Source: Treponema sp. J25 (GTDB lineage Bacteria > Spirochaetota > Spirochaetia > Treponematales > Breznakiellaceae). From it: 64,000 nt of DNA. The notes below the pieces were generated by a model. It had not been told where the DNA came from, did not search any database, and worked only from the letters and a program-made list of their open reading frames with translations. The DNA is taken from the NCBI RefSeq assembly GCF_004343725.1, contig NZ_PTQW01000013.1:62001-126000 (forward strand), read 5' to 3'. Of this stretch, positions 41,534 through 49,582 are shown in pieces. Made by a program: the position numbers and the translations under genes. Position 1 is the stretch's first letter. Each line of letters opens with the position of its first letter.

Positions 41534-43537
41534 TTATTCTTTGGCGCGGGGTAATGTTACGGTAAACACCGTACGGCCCTCTTTGCTTTCAAACGTAAGG
41601 GTACCCCCATGTTCTTCCACAATACGTTTACAGAGATCCAGGCCAAGCCCCGGCCCTTCATTCTCTTTATACAGCGTGAAAAAGGGAGTAAAAACAAGGG
41701 CTTTATCTTTTTCGGGGATACCCCTCCCCGAGTCTTCTATCCGAACAAGGATATACCCTGATACCGGGGCAGGTTCTATAGAAACAGAAATAGTCCCTTT
41801 CTTTTCAATAGCCTGAATGGCATTGGAAATAAGATTTATCCACACCGCCCTGAGTCGATCCGGCTGGGCCTTTACTATTCCTGGTTCTTTAAAAGAAGTA
41901 ACCAGACGAATACGGTTTTTAATCTGGTGTGTATAAATTGAGAATAGTAATTCTATTTCCTTCTGAATTGAAATAAGCTGAACACCTGATTCATGAGAGG
42001 CAGTCCAGAGATACAATGACTGGATAGTCATAGCAGCTCGATCAATCATTTCAGGAATCAAGGAAAGATTATGAAACAGTATCTCATAATGGTATAGAAT
42101 ATGAACTATTTCTCCAAAATGAGAGAAGTTTTGCCCATACTCAATAATTTTTTCATCTAACACATTAATGCCTAAATCGATAAGATCATCAAGGATTTCC
42201 TGGGAAAATGGCAAAGCTCCATCTGGTGTTTTCAATCTTTCATACAATTCTTTTTTTTCTTTCCGCGTATAGGAATAAGTATGCAAATTATTGACTAAGT
42301 ATTCGATACAGAGTTTTTGTTCGGGGTAGTTATTTTCTAACATAGAGCGAAATACGCTTCGAAGATAGTCTAAAGATACGGCTGAAGATTCGGCGGTAGA
42401 TTTTATAGCTGCCAGGGGTGTATTTATAGCATGGGCGATGTTTGCCGACATAGATCCTAGCACAGCCATTTTTTCAGAAACAATCAACTTATCTACTGTC
42501 TGACGGAGAATTGAATTTTTTTCCTGCAGTTGATTTTCCAGATTTTCATTAAATTGCTGAATTTGGTAGGCCTTCGCATAAAAGGTTTCTGCCATCTCCC
42601 GTATTTCTTTGATATTTTCTATCTTTTTCGAAAGCGGTGGGAGCGGTTTTGTAGTATCCCAAGCAGCGATAGAATCGATAAAAGCACTTAAGGGAGATAG
42701 AAGCATTGTGTGGAGCAGAAAAAATCTTATGGCCAGAATTCCCGCAAAGATAAGGATAGCCAATTGACTTAAGAAAATGGTGGGAGAGATAATCGCATCT
42801 CTGTTTTCAACAGGGGTCAACAAGAAAATAGGAATCCCTAACCAGATGTTTTTCGTAGGGGTTACCACAAATTTTTTCCCCTGAAGAGTGAGGTTCTGCA
42901 AGGAAAAAGAAAAGACGATGTTAGAAATGTTTCCCCCCATACTGGTAAAGGGGATTCCCTCTGAAGAGGTAAAAACCACAATACTTCCATCGTATCGAAC
43001 TAACCGCAGTATTTCATTCCCAAGGGTTTGAAGCTCTAAACGACCTACCAGTAATTTTTCTTTAACAGGATAGGTATAATAAACACTGGGTTTTTCATTT
43101 TCCGGAGCCCTTATAACGGAAGATCGCCGGACCGTCGAAAAATAGTGGTTCCTCAAAAAAGAGGAAAGGGGCGGCTGAGAAAAGGTGAATCCTACAAAAA
43201 CCGCTGAAGAAGGGGATTTTTTTATGATCCCCTCCACTCTCAGGTTAGAAAGAACATATACATCAGAAAAAAGAGAAAGATGCCGTAAAGTTCCAGCGAA
43301 ATAGTTATCACCCAGTTCTTCAAGTTGAAGCGCCGCAGTAGTCAGTCTTTCATTCAGTATAGAATCAAGAGAGATCAACTCCTGTCTTCGGCGATGAGAA
43401 AAATCTCGATAGGCTACACGAACCACCGTTACAGAGATAGCCACAAGGAAAAGAATACTTACGCCCAGCGTAATACTATCTAAAATGACAAATATTTGCC
43501 GCAATTTATAAGGATTTTTCTTTCTACTTTCTTTCAT
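41534..43537 (-). CDS. Membrane histidine kinase with unusual H-box region
   Basis: Membrane segments near residues 17-40 and 255-280 bracket a 210-residue periplasmic domain, followed by a HAMP-like linker and coiled coil (QFNENLENQLQEKNSILRQTVDKL). The H-box is SANIAHAINTPLAAI (His369), with Ala in place of the usual Glu after His. About 150 residues with a helical, Tyr-rich insert separate it from the ATPase domain (WINLISNAIQAIEKKG, RIEDSGRGIPE, GPGLGLDLCKRIVEEHGG). No receiver is fused. It overlaps the binding-protein gene at 43534 by 4 bp, so sensor and kinase are cotranslated. Confidence 0.9.
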   Translation of the reverse strand: MKESRKKNPYKLRQIFVILDSITLGVSILFLVAISVTVVRVAYRDFSHRRRQELISLDSILNERLTTAALQLEELGDNYFAGTLRHLSLFSDVYVLSNLRVEGIIKKSPSSAVFVGFTFSQPPLSSFLRNHYFSTVRRSSVIRAPENEKPSVYYTYPVKEKLLVGRLELQTLGNEILRLVRYDGSIVVFTSSEGIPFTSMGGNISNIVFSFSLQNLTLQGKKFVVTPTKNIWLGIPIFLLTPVENRDAIISPTIFLSQLAILIFAGILAIRFFLLHTMLLSPLSAFIDSIAAWDTTKPLPPLSKKIENIKEIREMAETFYAKAYQIQQFNENLENQLQEKNSILRQTVDKLIVSEKMAVLGSMSANIAHAINTPLAAIKSTAESSAVSLDYLRSVFRSMLENNYPEQKLCIEYLVNNLHTYSYTRKEKKELYERLKTPDGALPFSQEILDDLIDLGINVLDEKIIEYGQNFSHFGEIVHILYHYEILFHNLSLIPEMIDRAAMTIQSLYLWTASHESGVQLISIQKEIELLFSIYTHQIKNRIRLVTSFKEPGIVKAQPDRLRAVWINLISNAIQAIEKKGTISVSIEPAPVSGYILVRIEDSGRGIPEKDKALVFTPFFTLYKENEGPGLGLDLCKRIVEEHGGTLTFESKEGRTVFTVTLPRAKE

Positions 43538-44649
43538 TTGAATTCCCGACGGATATCCTTAATCACATAGTAGGGACGGTCTATAACTTCACCGTACCTA
43601 TCAAAGGTTATTGAACCAAACATCGTTTTGTGGGGTCCCTGGATAAGAAGCCACTTTTTTACCGCTTCCGGCGTAGTGGCTCCCGACTCAACCGCCTGTT
43701 CAAGGAGTTCAAGGGCCACATACACATTAAAACTCAGAATAGTAGGACTTACACCGTAATTCTCTTCTATGGTGCGCATATAGGTTTCTACTACAACATT
43801 TTCTGTGCGAGAGGGGTACAGAGAGGGAATAATAAAACGCTGAATAGCAGGGCCTGCTCCCATGATAAGGTCCACATTATTCATCCAGGGAGTAAACAAA
43901 ATCGGTGTCTCGGGATGAAACTGATAACTTAACTGGGCAATGTTGCCCGCTATATTCTTATATCCGCCGATAAGCAGATACAGGAAATCATACGAAGTTC
44001 CCTTAAAAAGAGGTTCAAGCGAATCAATAGAAAACTTTCGGGTATCAATATCATGGACCAGGAGGGAAATTGCAGGATCTGCCGCATGAAGGGCCTTGCT
44101 AAAAATATCCAGGGCCGGCACTACATAGGCAGGATTCGCCATATCCCGGATAATAAGCATCTTCTTTGGATTGTTTTCGAGGGCTATACGCACAAGAGAC
44201 AGCTGTTCCTGATTCACATCGGGTACTACCCGAAAGATGTTATCATCTTTGGAAGAAAGTTCATTCGTAGTAGCGCCTGTTATAATAGCAAGCACCTTTT
44301 CCTGGTTAATAGACGGCGCTATTGCAAGAGCACAGGTTGAAGTATGACTGGTAATTAAAAACGAAATCTTCTGCTCTCGGATATGTTTATACGCCGTGAT
44401 GGTTCGTTCAGGATCCCAGCCATCATCAAAGGGATACACCACTAAACGACTCTTGGGGTGGTGCTTCTCATACAATCGAACAGCCCCAATTTCGCTGATC
44501 CCGATAATGGAGCCCGCTTCTAACTTTGTCATCAAAGCTACAGAAACCTTTGGGGCCGAGCACGCAGAGACTATCAAAACACTTCCTAAAAGTATCTTGA
44601 GAACAAACAAAGAAAGGAACGGACCATACCACTTGTTACCGCTTTTCAT
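43534..44649 (-). CDS. Periplasmic binding lipoprotein paired with histidine kinase
   Basis: The 371-residue protein has a signal peptide ending in lipobox VSAC (Cys30), then a type I periplasmic binding fold of the branched-chain amino-acid/amide class: YPFDDGWDPERTITAYKHI, SFLITSHTSTCALAIAP, VLAIITGATTNEL and IFRVVPDVNQEQ. GGGAGA precedes the ATG. There are no transporter genes alongside; the stop overlaps the kinase start (ATGA). It is therefore likely a ligand-sensing partner of the kinase rather than a transport component (inference). The ligand is unknown. Confidence 0.88.
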   Translation of the reverse strand: MKSGNKWYGPFLSLFVLKILLGSVLIVSACSAPKVSVALMTKLEAGSIIGISEIGAVRLYEKHHPKSRLVVYPFDDGWDPERTITAYKHIREQKISFLITSHTSTCALAIAPSINQEKVLAIITGATTNELSSKDDNIFRVVPDVNQEQLSLVRIALENNPKKMLIIRDMANPAYVVPALDIFSKALHAADPAISLLVHDIDTRKFSIDSLEPLFKGTSYDFLYLLIGGYKNIAGNIAQLSYQFHPETPILFTPWMNNVDLIMGAGPAIQRFIIPSLYPSRTENVVVETYMRTIEENYGVSPTILSFNVYVALELLEQAVESGATTPEAVKKWLLIQGPHKTMFGSITFDRYGEVIDRPYYVIKDIRREFK

Positions 44650-44743
44650 ACCAGGTCTCCCGGGATACAGTACCCCTTTTACTTTTTATGTATTTTCCCG
44701 ACCAACCATTGCTATTTTAAGTATAGGAGAGAAAGGCTGTTCA

Positions 44744-44752
44744 TGCTAGAAT
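44744..44752 (+). promoter_or_regulatory. Extended -10 promoter of the lone ABC ATPase gene
   Basis: TGCTAGAAT, identical to the extended -10 element of glgX, ends 7 nt before the ATG at 44760. No -35 is evident. Confidence 0.55.
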
Positions 44753-44759
44753 AAAGGGT

Positions 44760-45566
44760 ATGAAAGAGGTAAATTCTTTTGTTCATTGCGATTCCATATC
44801 TTTTACCTATCCAGAAGGGGAACACCCCATATTCTCTGATTTTACGGCGGACTTGCCCGGTGGCTTTGTGAGCCTTGTGGGGCCTAACGGTATTGGGAAA
44901 TCAACCCTCATGCTCCTGGCAGCGGGGCGTTTGTTTCCTCAGAAAGGACACATTTTTCTGCTCGGCCGAGACACGCGCACCTTTCAGGACGAGGAAGAAC
45001 GAAACCGCTATGCATCTTTTATCTACCAGAATATGGAATTCGAAACTGAAGAACCTCTGGAGTCGCTTCTTGAAACCGTGTATGCCGGTGGATTCCATCC
45101 CCTCAAAGGAGAAGACTTTTACCAAGAAGTTTTATCCGTTTTTGAATTGACCCATCTCCGAGAGCGGCCTCTGGCACGGCTTTCTAAAGGGGAGATGCAG
45201 CGGGCCCTTTTAGCCTTTGCAGCCCTGTATGGATCCCGTTCCATCTTTATGGATGAACCGGTTTTTGCCATGGAGGACCGCCAAAAAGAAAAGGCCCTAG
45301 AATTTTTCCGTTCCTACCATGAGCGAACGGGAATAACAATCTATCTATCCTTGCATGAACTGGATCTCACCAAAAAATATGCCAAAACCGTGCTGTTGTT
45401 CAAAAAGAACCAGACCATCGAGATCGGACGCCCCTTAGAAATTCTTACTCCCCAGAACCTGGAAGAAGCCTACGGAGTTCCCGCAGCGATGCTCAAGCAG
45501 AAAGAATACCTTGATCGAACCAAGCTTAAAGAAGAAGCGGAACTTTGGGGAGAACACAAGGGGTAG
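44760..45566 (+). CDS. ABC-type ATPase without adjacent permease
   Basis: The 268-residue ATPase has Walker A GPNGIGKST (about residues 40-48), Q-loop FIYQNMEF, signature LSKGEMQRALLAFAAL (LSKGE for LSGGQ), Walker B SIFMDEPVFAMED and switch His LSLHELD. The C-terminal 50 residues are an extra helical tail. The closest pattern is the metal/cobalamin/iron-chelate importer ATPase group (FepC/BtuD/ZnuC-like). No permease or binding protein is encoded beside it; partners must lie elsewhere. Confidence 0.85.
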   Translation: MKEVNSFVHCDSISFTYPEGEHPIFSDFTADLPGGFVSLVGPNGIGKSTLMLLAAGRLFPQKGHIFLLGRDTRTFQDEEERNRYASFIYQNMEFETEEPLESLLETVYAGGFHPLKGEDFYQEVLSVFELTHLRERPLARLSKGEMQRALLAFAALYGSRSIFMDEPVFAMEDRQKEKALEFFRSYHERTGITIYLSLHELDLTKKYAKTVLLFKKNQTIEIGRPLEILTPQNLEEAYGVPAAMLKQKEYLDRTKLKEEAELWGEHKG

Positions 45567-45700
45567 CGGGCTAAACAGGGGAAAGACCAGAGCAATCAAG
45601 CAAAAGGTAAAAATCTTCCCCTTAAAAAGGTAGGAGCAGACAAAGGGTGGCCCCTTTCGGGCCCCCAGCAAGTCAAACAGGATGAAAAGGAAAAACCACC

Positions 45701-46348
45701 ATGGATGAGAGTAGTTTTATTTTAGGGGTAGATCTTGATGGCGTGGTAGGAGATTTTTATGGGGCCATTCGAAAAATTGCGGCCGAATGGCTCCATAAGC
45801 CCCTTGAATACCTTACCCCCGAAGTTTCCTTTGGTCTACGAGAATGGGGTATAGAAGAATATGGCGGTTATGATCGACTGCACCGTTTTGCGGTAACCCA
45901 GCGAGACCTTTTTCGCATCATGGAGCCCATCACCGATGCCCCAGCGACTTTACGAAAACTCTCTTTAAAGGGAATTCGGATCCGGATCATCACCCATCGT
46001 CTGTTTTTAAAATACTCTCATAAGACAACCATTCAACAAACGGTAGATTGGCTCGATTACCATGATATTCCCTACTGGGATCTCTGTTTCATGAAAGACA
46101 AGGGCGCCGTCGGTGCCCATGTCTATGTGGATGATTCCCCGGAAAACATCAAAAAACTCCGTCAGCAGGGCTGTCGTACCATCGTTTTTACCAATTCAAC
46201 CAATCGAAGCCTTCCGCCCCCCCGGGCCAACAATTGGCAAGAGGTAGAACAGCTGGTACTGGAAGCCTATGAAGAATGGAAAACCGGAACCCTGAACCTC
46301 TTTGGGGCAGAAGAATTCCCCTTTTCCCCCTCTTCATCGGGAAAGTAA
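45701..46348 (+). CDS. HAD-family 5'-nucleotidase (NT5C-like)
   Basis: The 215-residue protein has HAD motif I LGVDLDGVVGDF (two Asp), motif II IITHRL, a motif III Lys in CFMKDKGAVGA and motif IV VYVDDSPENI. A small cap with FGLREWGI lies between I and II. This matches the 5'(3')-deoxyribonucleotidase-like NT5C family, which dephosphorylates (deoxy)nucleoside monophosphates; related proteins include YorS/YqfW-like members. AAAAGGA precedes the ATG. It is followed after 20 bp by the B12 radical SAM gene. Confidence 0.82.
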   Translation: MDESSFILGVDLDGVVGDFYGAIRKIAAEWLHKPLEYLTPEVSFGLREWGIEEYGGYDRLHRFAVTQRDLFRIMEPITDAPATLRKLSLKGIRIRIITHRLFLKYSHKTTIQQTVDWLDYHDIPYWDLCFMKDKGAVGAHVYVDDSPENIKKLRQQGCRTIVFTNSTNRSLPPPRANNWQEVEQLVLEAYEEWKTGTLNLFGAEEFPFSPSSSGK

Positions 46349-46368
46349 AACCATAAGCGAACAGCGCC

Positions 46369-47766
46369 ATGACCACGATTCTCCTAACCACCATTAACGC
46401 CAAGTGGATCCATCCAAGCCTGGCCCTTCGTCTTTTAAAAGCCAATCTCGGGACCCTCGAAGAAAAAACAAAAATCCTGGAATTTGCCCTTCGTCAACCC
46501 CTCGAAGATAAAGTACGGGCCATTTTACAAGAGCGCCCTCGTATTCTTGGTTTGTCCGTGTATATCTGGAACCACCTGGCAACGTTGCGTCTTATCGAAG
46601 CCCTTGAAGAAGCCTGGGCACAGGGCATAGCCCCCCGGCCCATCATCATCCTTGGGGGACCGGAAGTCTCTTTCTGTGACGATAGGAGCCCCATCATACA
46701 AAAGGCCGATCTCGTTATCCGGGGGGAAGGGGAACTGGCTTTTCGGGAGCTCTGCGAGGGACTCCTTACTGATAGTTCCTGGGAACAAAGTCCCTCCATT
46801 CGTCATGTAGCGGGAAAATGTATATATACCCATCCCACACCTCTTGATACCATAGACCCGGGCTATCGCCTGTATACAGAAGAGGATCTCTCCCAAAAAA
46901 TCACCTATGTGGAAGCAAGCCGCGGTTGTCCCTTTGGGTGTGAGTTTTGTCTCAGCTCTCTCGATAGAACCGTTCGGGAATTTCCGCTGGAACCTTTTCT
47001 TTCGTGGATGGAGCATCTTATCCAGCGGGGCGCAAAAACTTTTAAATTTCTGGATAGAACCTTTAACCTGGATATCGACCGGGCGCGACGCATCATGGAG
47101 TTTTTTCTCGAACGTTTGCAACCCGGCATGAATGTTCACTTTGAAATGGTCCCCTCAATTTTTTCTCCCCAATTACAGGAAACCCTACGGCGCTTCCCTT
47201 CGGGAAGCCTCCGCATCGAGGTAGGTATTCAAACCTTCACGGACCACGTAGCTCGCCGGATTGGCCGTCCCAGCAATCCTCACAAAGAAATGGAAACCCT
47301 CAGTTTTTTACGGGACCATACAAAGGCCATCGTTCACGCCGACCTTATTGCGGGGCTCCCCGGAGAAACCCTTGAGTCCTTTGCAGATTCCTTTAATCAG
47401 CTGTGGACCTGTGGCCCCACGGAAATTCAACTGGGGATTTTAAAAAAGCTCCCGGGGACCCCTATTGCACGACATGACACCGAATGGGGCATGGTATACG
47501 AGTCCAATCCACCCTACGAAGTGCTGGAAACCCGAACGATGAGTAAACCCAGCCTGGACCGCATAAAAAACATGGCCCGTTTCTGGGAACTTATCGTTAA
47601 CCGGGGACATTTTGAAGATCTTCTTCCACGACTCTTTCCTGAAAAAGAGCCGCCCTTCTGGCCTTTTCTTGAACTTTCTGACTATTTGCTTTCCCGGTTT
47701 GGCCGAAACTGGGGTATCGAACGCAGGTCCCTTCGGGAAGCCCTGGAAGAATATCTTTCTCAGTGA
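46369..47766 (+). CDS. B12-binding-domain radical SAM protein (DUF4080 type)
   Basis: An N-terminal cobalamin-binding Rossmann domain (residues 1-140: TTINAKWIHPSLALRLLKAN, then ILGLSVYIWN) is followed by a radical SAM core with the 4Fe-4S motif CPFGCEFC (C-x3-C-x2-C, about residue 188) and a C-terminal region (residues 370-465: LSDYLLSRFGRNWGIE) of the DUF4080 type. Class B radical SAM enzymes use cobalamin for methylations or rearrangements; the substrate of this subgroup is unknown. It lies upstream of a MetF-like gene and MetH, both one-carbon/B12 enzymes. Confidence 0.87.
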   Translation: MTTILLTTINAKWIHPSLALRLLKANLGTLEEKTKILEFALRQPLEDKVRAILQERPRILGLSVYIWNHLATLRLIEALEEAWAQGIAPRPIIILGGPEVSFCDDRSPIIQKADLVIRGEGELAFRELCEGLLTDSSWEQSPSIRHVAGKCIYTHPTPLDTIDPGYRLYTEEDLSQKITYVEASRGCPFGCEFCLSSLDRTVREFPLEPFLSWMEHLIQRGAKTFKFLDRTFNLDIDRARRIMEFFLERLQPGMNVHFEMVPSIFSPQLQETLRRFPSGSLRIEVGIQTFTDHVARRIGRPSNPHKEMETLSFLRDHTKAIVHADLIAGLPGETLESFADSFNQLWTCGPTEIQLGILKKLPGTPIARHDTEWGMVYESNPPYEVLETRTMSKPSLDRIKNMARFWELIVNRGHFEDLLPRLFPEKEPPFWPFLELSDYLLSRFGRNWGIERRSLREALEEYLSQ

Positions 47767-47872
47767 TGCCGTATAATCAATACCTTTTTACCATAGGTGA
47801 AGCGGCTGAACCCCTTTAAAAAATACTCTTCTCAGGAAAAGCGCTCTTCTTTGTATCGCCGATGAGGTTTGT

Positions 47873-48616
47873 TCACCCCAACAAAGCCTCTAAATAAGAG
47901 GTAAGGTCCACTTTAATGGGCATCACGTACAAATCAAAGCCATGGGTTTTACAGAAAGCAATCACCTTTTTGCCAAATCGTACATTCCACTCGAGGGTAG
48001 GCTCGAAATTTTTAGGGAAAATGGCCCGATTTCGTATTTCCCAGTAGGTTTTACTTCGTTCTGAAAGAACCGGCGAAATACCCCAGAAAACCCGTTTGTT
48101 TTCCAGGTATTCCGCGTATATTTCCAGCAATCGCTCATCAAAAAAGGGCTGACTCATAAATCCATCGGCCCCCGCATCTTCCTTTGCAAGAAGATAATCG
48201 AGCTCATAGCGGATGTTGGCCCGATAGGGGTCAAAGGCCGCATACACCGTTAAAGAAGGCAATTCGTTTTTCAGTTTTCTAATCAATTCGGTGGTTTTCG
48301 TCGGATAAACCCGACGACCCATATCCTGAGGAGGATCCCCCGCAATAACCAAAACGGTTTGGATGTCATGCTGCATGAAAAACTCTTTGAGCGGAAAATC
48401 CCGTCGCATATCAAAATCTATGGCCCGTATATGAGGAATCACCGGCAAAGGTACGTTCTCTTGATGTAAAAGAGCGGCCCCTTCCCAGGAACGGAGGGGA
48501 AAACGCAGCAGATCAGGAATATTGATATGGGTTATGCTTTTCCATTTTTCACAAAGTTTGGCTTCTCTAACAAGCTCGTCTTCATTTCGGGGAACTATTT
48601 CGAGGGAAATTCGCAT
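47873..48616 (-). CDS. MetF-like methylenetetrahydrofolate reductase
   Basis: The 247-residue protein has a short MTHFR barrel: SLEIVPRNEDEL, THINIPDLLRF, VIPHIRAIDFD, VLVIAGDPPQ and DAGADGFMSQPFFDER. The pattern LxGDP and Q-P-F is diagnostic for the flavin/folate site. It reduces 5,10-methylene-THF to 5-methyl-THF, the methyl donor for MetH. E. coli MetF is about 50 residues longer; short forms that work with other electron partners are known in anaerobes. GAAGGAAGG lies 10-15 nt upstream. It is oriented opposite to metH. Confidence 0.85.
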   Translation of the reverse strand: MRISLEIVPRNEDELVREAKLCEKWKSITHINIPDLLRFPLRSWEGAALLHQENVPLPVIPHIRAIDFDMRRDFPLKEFFMQHDIQTVLVIAGDPPQDMGRRVYPTKTTELIRKLKNELPSLTVYAAFDPYRANIRYELDYLLAKEDAGADGFMSQPFFDERLLEIYAEYLENKRVFWGISPVLSERSKTYWEIRNRAIFPKNFEPTLEWNVRFGKKVIAFCKTHGFDLYVMPIKVDLTSYLEALLG

Positions 48617-48698
48617 ACCTCGTTTTCACCTTCCTTCTTTCTTTTTTTGTCTGAGCATGTGCGGTATCGCCGTACCAGCCGTGTTATGGTTTTTCAAT

Positions 48699-49496
48699 CT
48701 ATAATCCAAAACGAAGCTCCGCCCGAAAAGCAGGTTGCTGCGTATCCTCATGCCGTCCTTCTATAAAGGTGATTCTCCCTACCGGCCAGGGGCAGGAGAT
48801 ATCCCTTGTAGAAGCGGGGACCTCTTCGTTACCATTTTCTTGAGTATCCTTTCGATAGAGGGCAATACGCTCTCCCGGCTTTACCTCAGAAATATAATTG
48901 ATATCAAACCGAAGCCGTTCCACATCCTGCCAGCGATCAAGGGAAAAAATATCCTGGATCCATTGAATATAGCGGGCATTATTCACGTGGCCATTATAAT
49001 CGATGTCCGAATACAGGGCCCGTCGTGTTTCCACTAACTCTAGCGCTTTCCCATCGCCTAAGGTGGGAAGGCCGTCTTCCAAGGCAGGTTTTTCCTGGTT
49101 TGTCGGAAGCCCTTCCGTGACTACCTGCGGCCGCAGGGGCCGCATCTTTTCCACATCGATCAAAAGCCACCCGCTGCGGGCCTGGGCAACGGGAGCACCC
49201 ATTTCATCGGTAATGGCATAATCCCGGACCGCAAAAAGCTTATTCGTTCCCCGCGGCCAGGTTTCTACTATAATTTTTTCCCGCCAGGAGGGGCGACGAA
49301 ACAGAATCACCGACATCCGGGAAAGCACCCAGGCAAGATTTTTCTGCTGTAACAGATCCTTGCCTACCCCCAAACGGGTAGCATGCTCCCCCGCTACTTC
49401 TTGAAAATAATTAAAAACCGCCGCCATGGTAAGACGATTTTTATAATCCACATCCCAGGTACATACGGTAAATTTTTCTGAATATGTGGCTTCCAT
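48699..49496 (-). CDS. Acyl-ACP thioesterase (FatA/FatB family)
   Basis: The start is at ATG 49496, whose product begins MEATYSEKF; an upstream TTG at 49514 is not favoured. Two hotdog halves are visible in 265 residues: the first with [27 protein letters not shown] and ETWPRG, the second with the catalytic region [19 protein letters not shown] (Asp/Asn/His). It releases fatty acids from acyl-ACP; in bacteria it feeds lipid or lipoprotein acyl supply. A TTGACC-N17-CACCAT promoter ends 8 nt from the ATG. It is divergent from metH. Confidence 0.87.
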   Translation of the reverse strand: MEATYSEKFTVCTWDVDYKNRLTMAAVFNYFQEVAGEHATRLGVGKDLLQQKNLAWVLSRMSVILFRRPSWREKIIVETWPRGTNKLFAVRDYAITDEMGAPVAQARSGWLLIDVEKMRPLRPQVVTEGLPTNQEKPALEDGLPTLGDGKALELVETRRALYSDIDYNGHVNNARYIQWIQDIFSLDRWQDVERLRFDINYISEVKPGERIALYRKDTQENGNEEVPASTRDISCPWPVGRITFIEGRHEDTQQPAFRAELRFGL

Positions 49497-49504
49497 GGGA
49501 ACCC

Positions 49505-49533
49505 ATGGTGACAAAAGGTCCCATAAAGGTCAA
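49505..49533 (-). promoter_or_regulatory. Weak promoter of the thioesterase gene
   Basis: On the minus strand TTGACC (49528-49533), a 17-bp spacer and CACCAT (49505-49510, 3/6 match), then 8 nt to the ATG. No Shine-Dalgarno sequence is present. Confidence 0.4.
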
Positions 49534-49570
49534 TACGGGTATCCCCTTTATTCGAAGAAGTCCCATCATG

Positions 49571-49576
49571 TACAAT
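49571..49576 (+). promoter_or_regulatory. -10 box of metH (predicted leaderless)
   Basis: TACAAT lies 6 nt before the ATG at 49583. The -35 (TTTATT at 18-bp spacing) is weak. This box would encode Tyr-Asn if the alternative ATG at 49568 were used. Confidence 0.5.
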
Positions 49577-49582
49577 ACAACC

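Noticed and set aside
46525-47139. 204-codon minus-strand frame opposite the B12 radical SAM gene
   Set aside because: Antisense shadow; the plus frame contains the intact CxxxCxxC motif and B12 domain.
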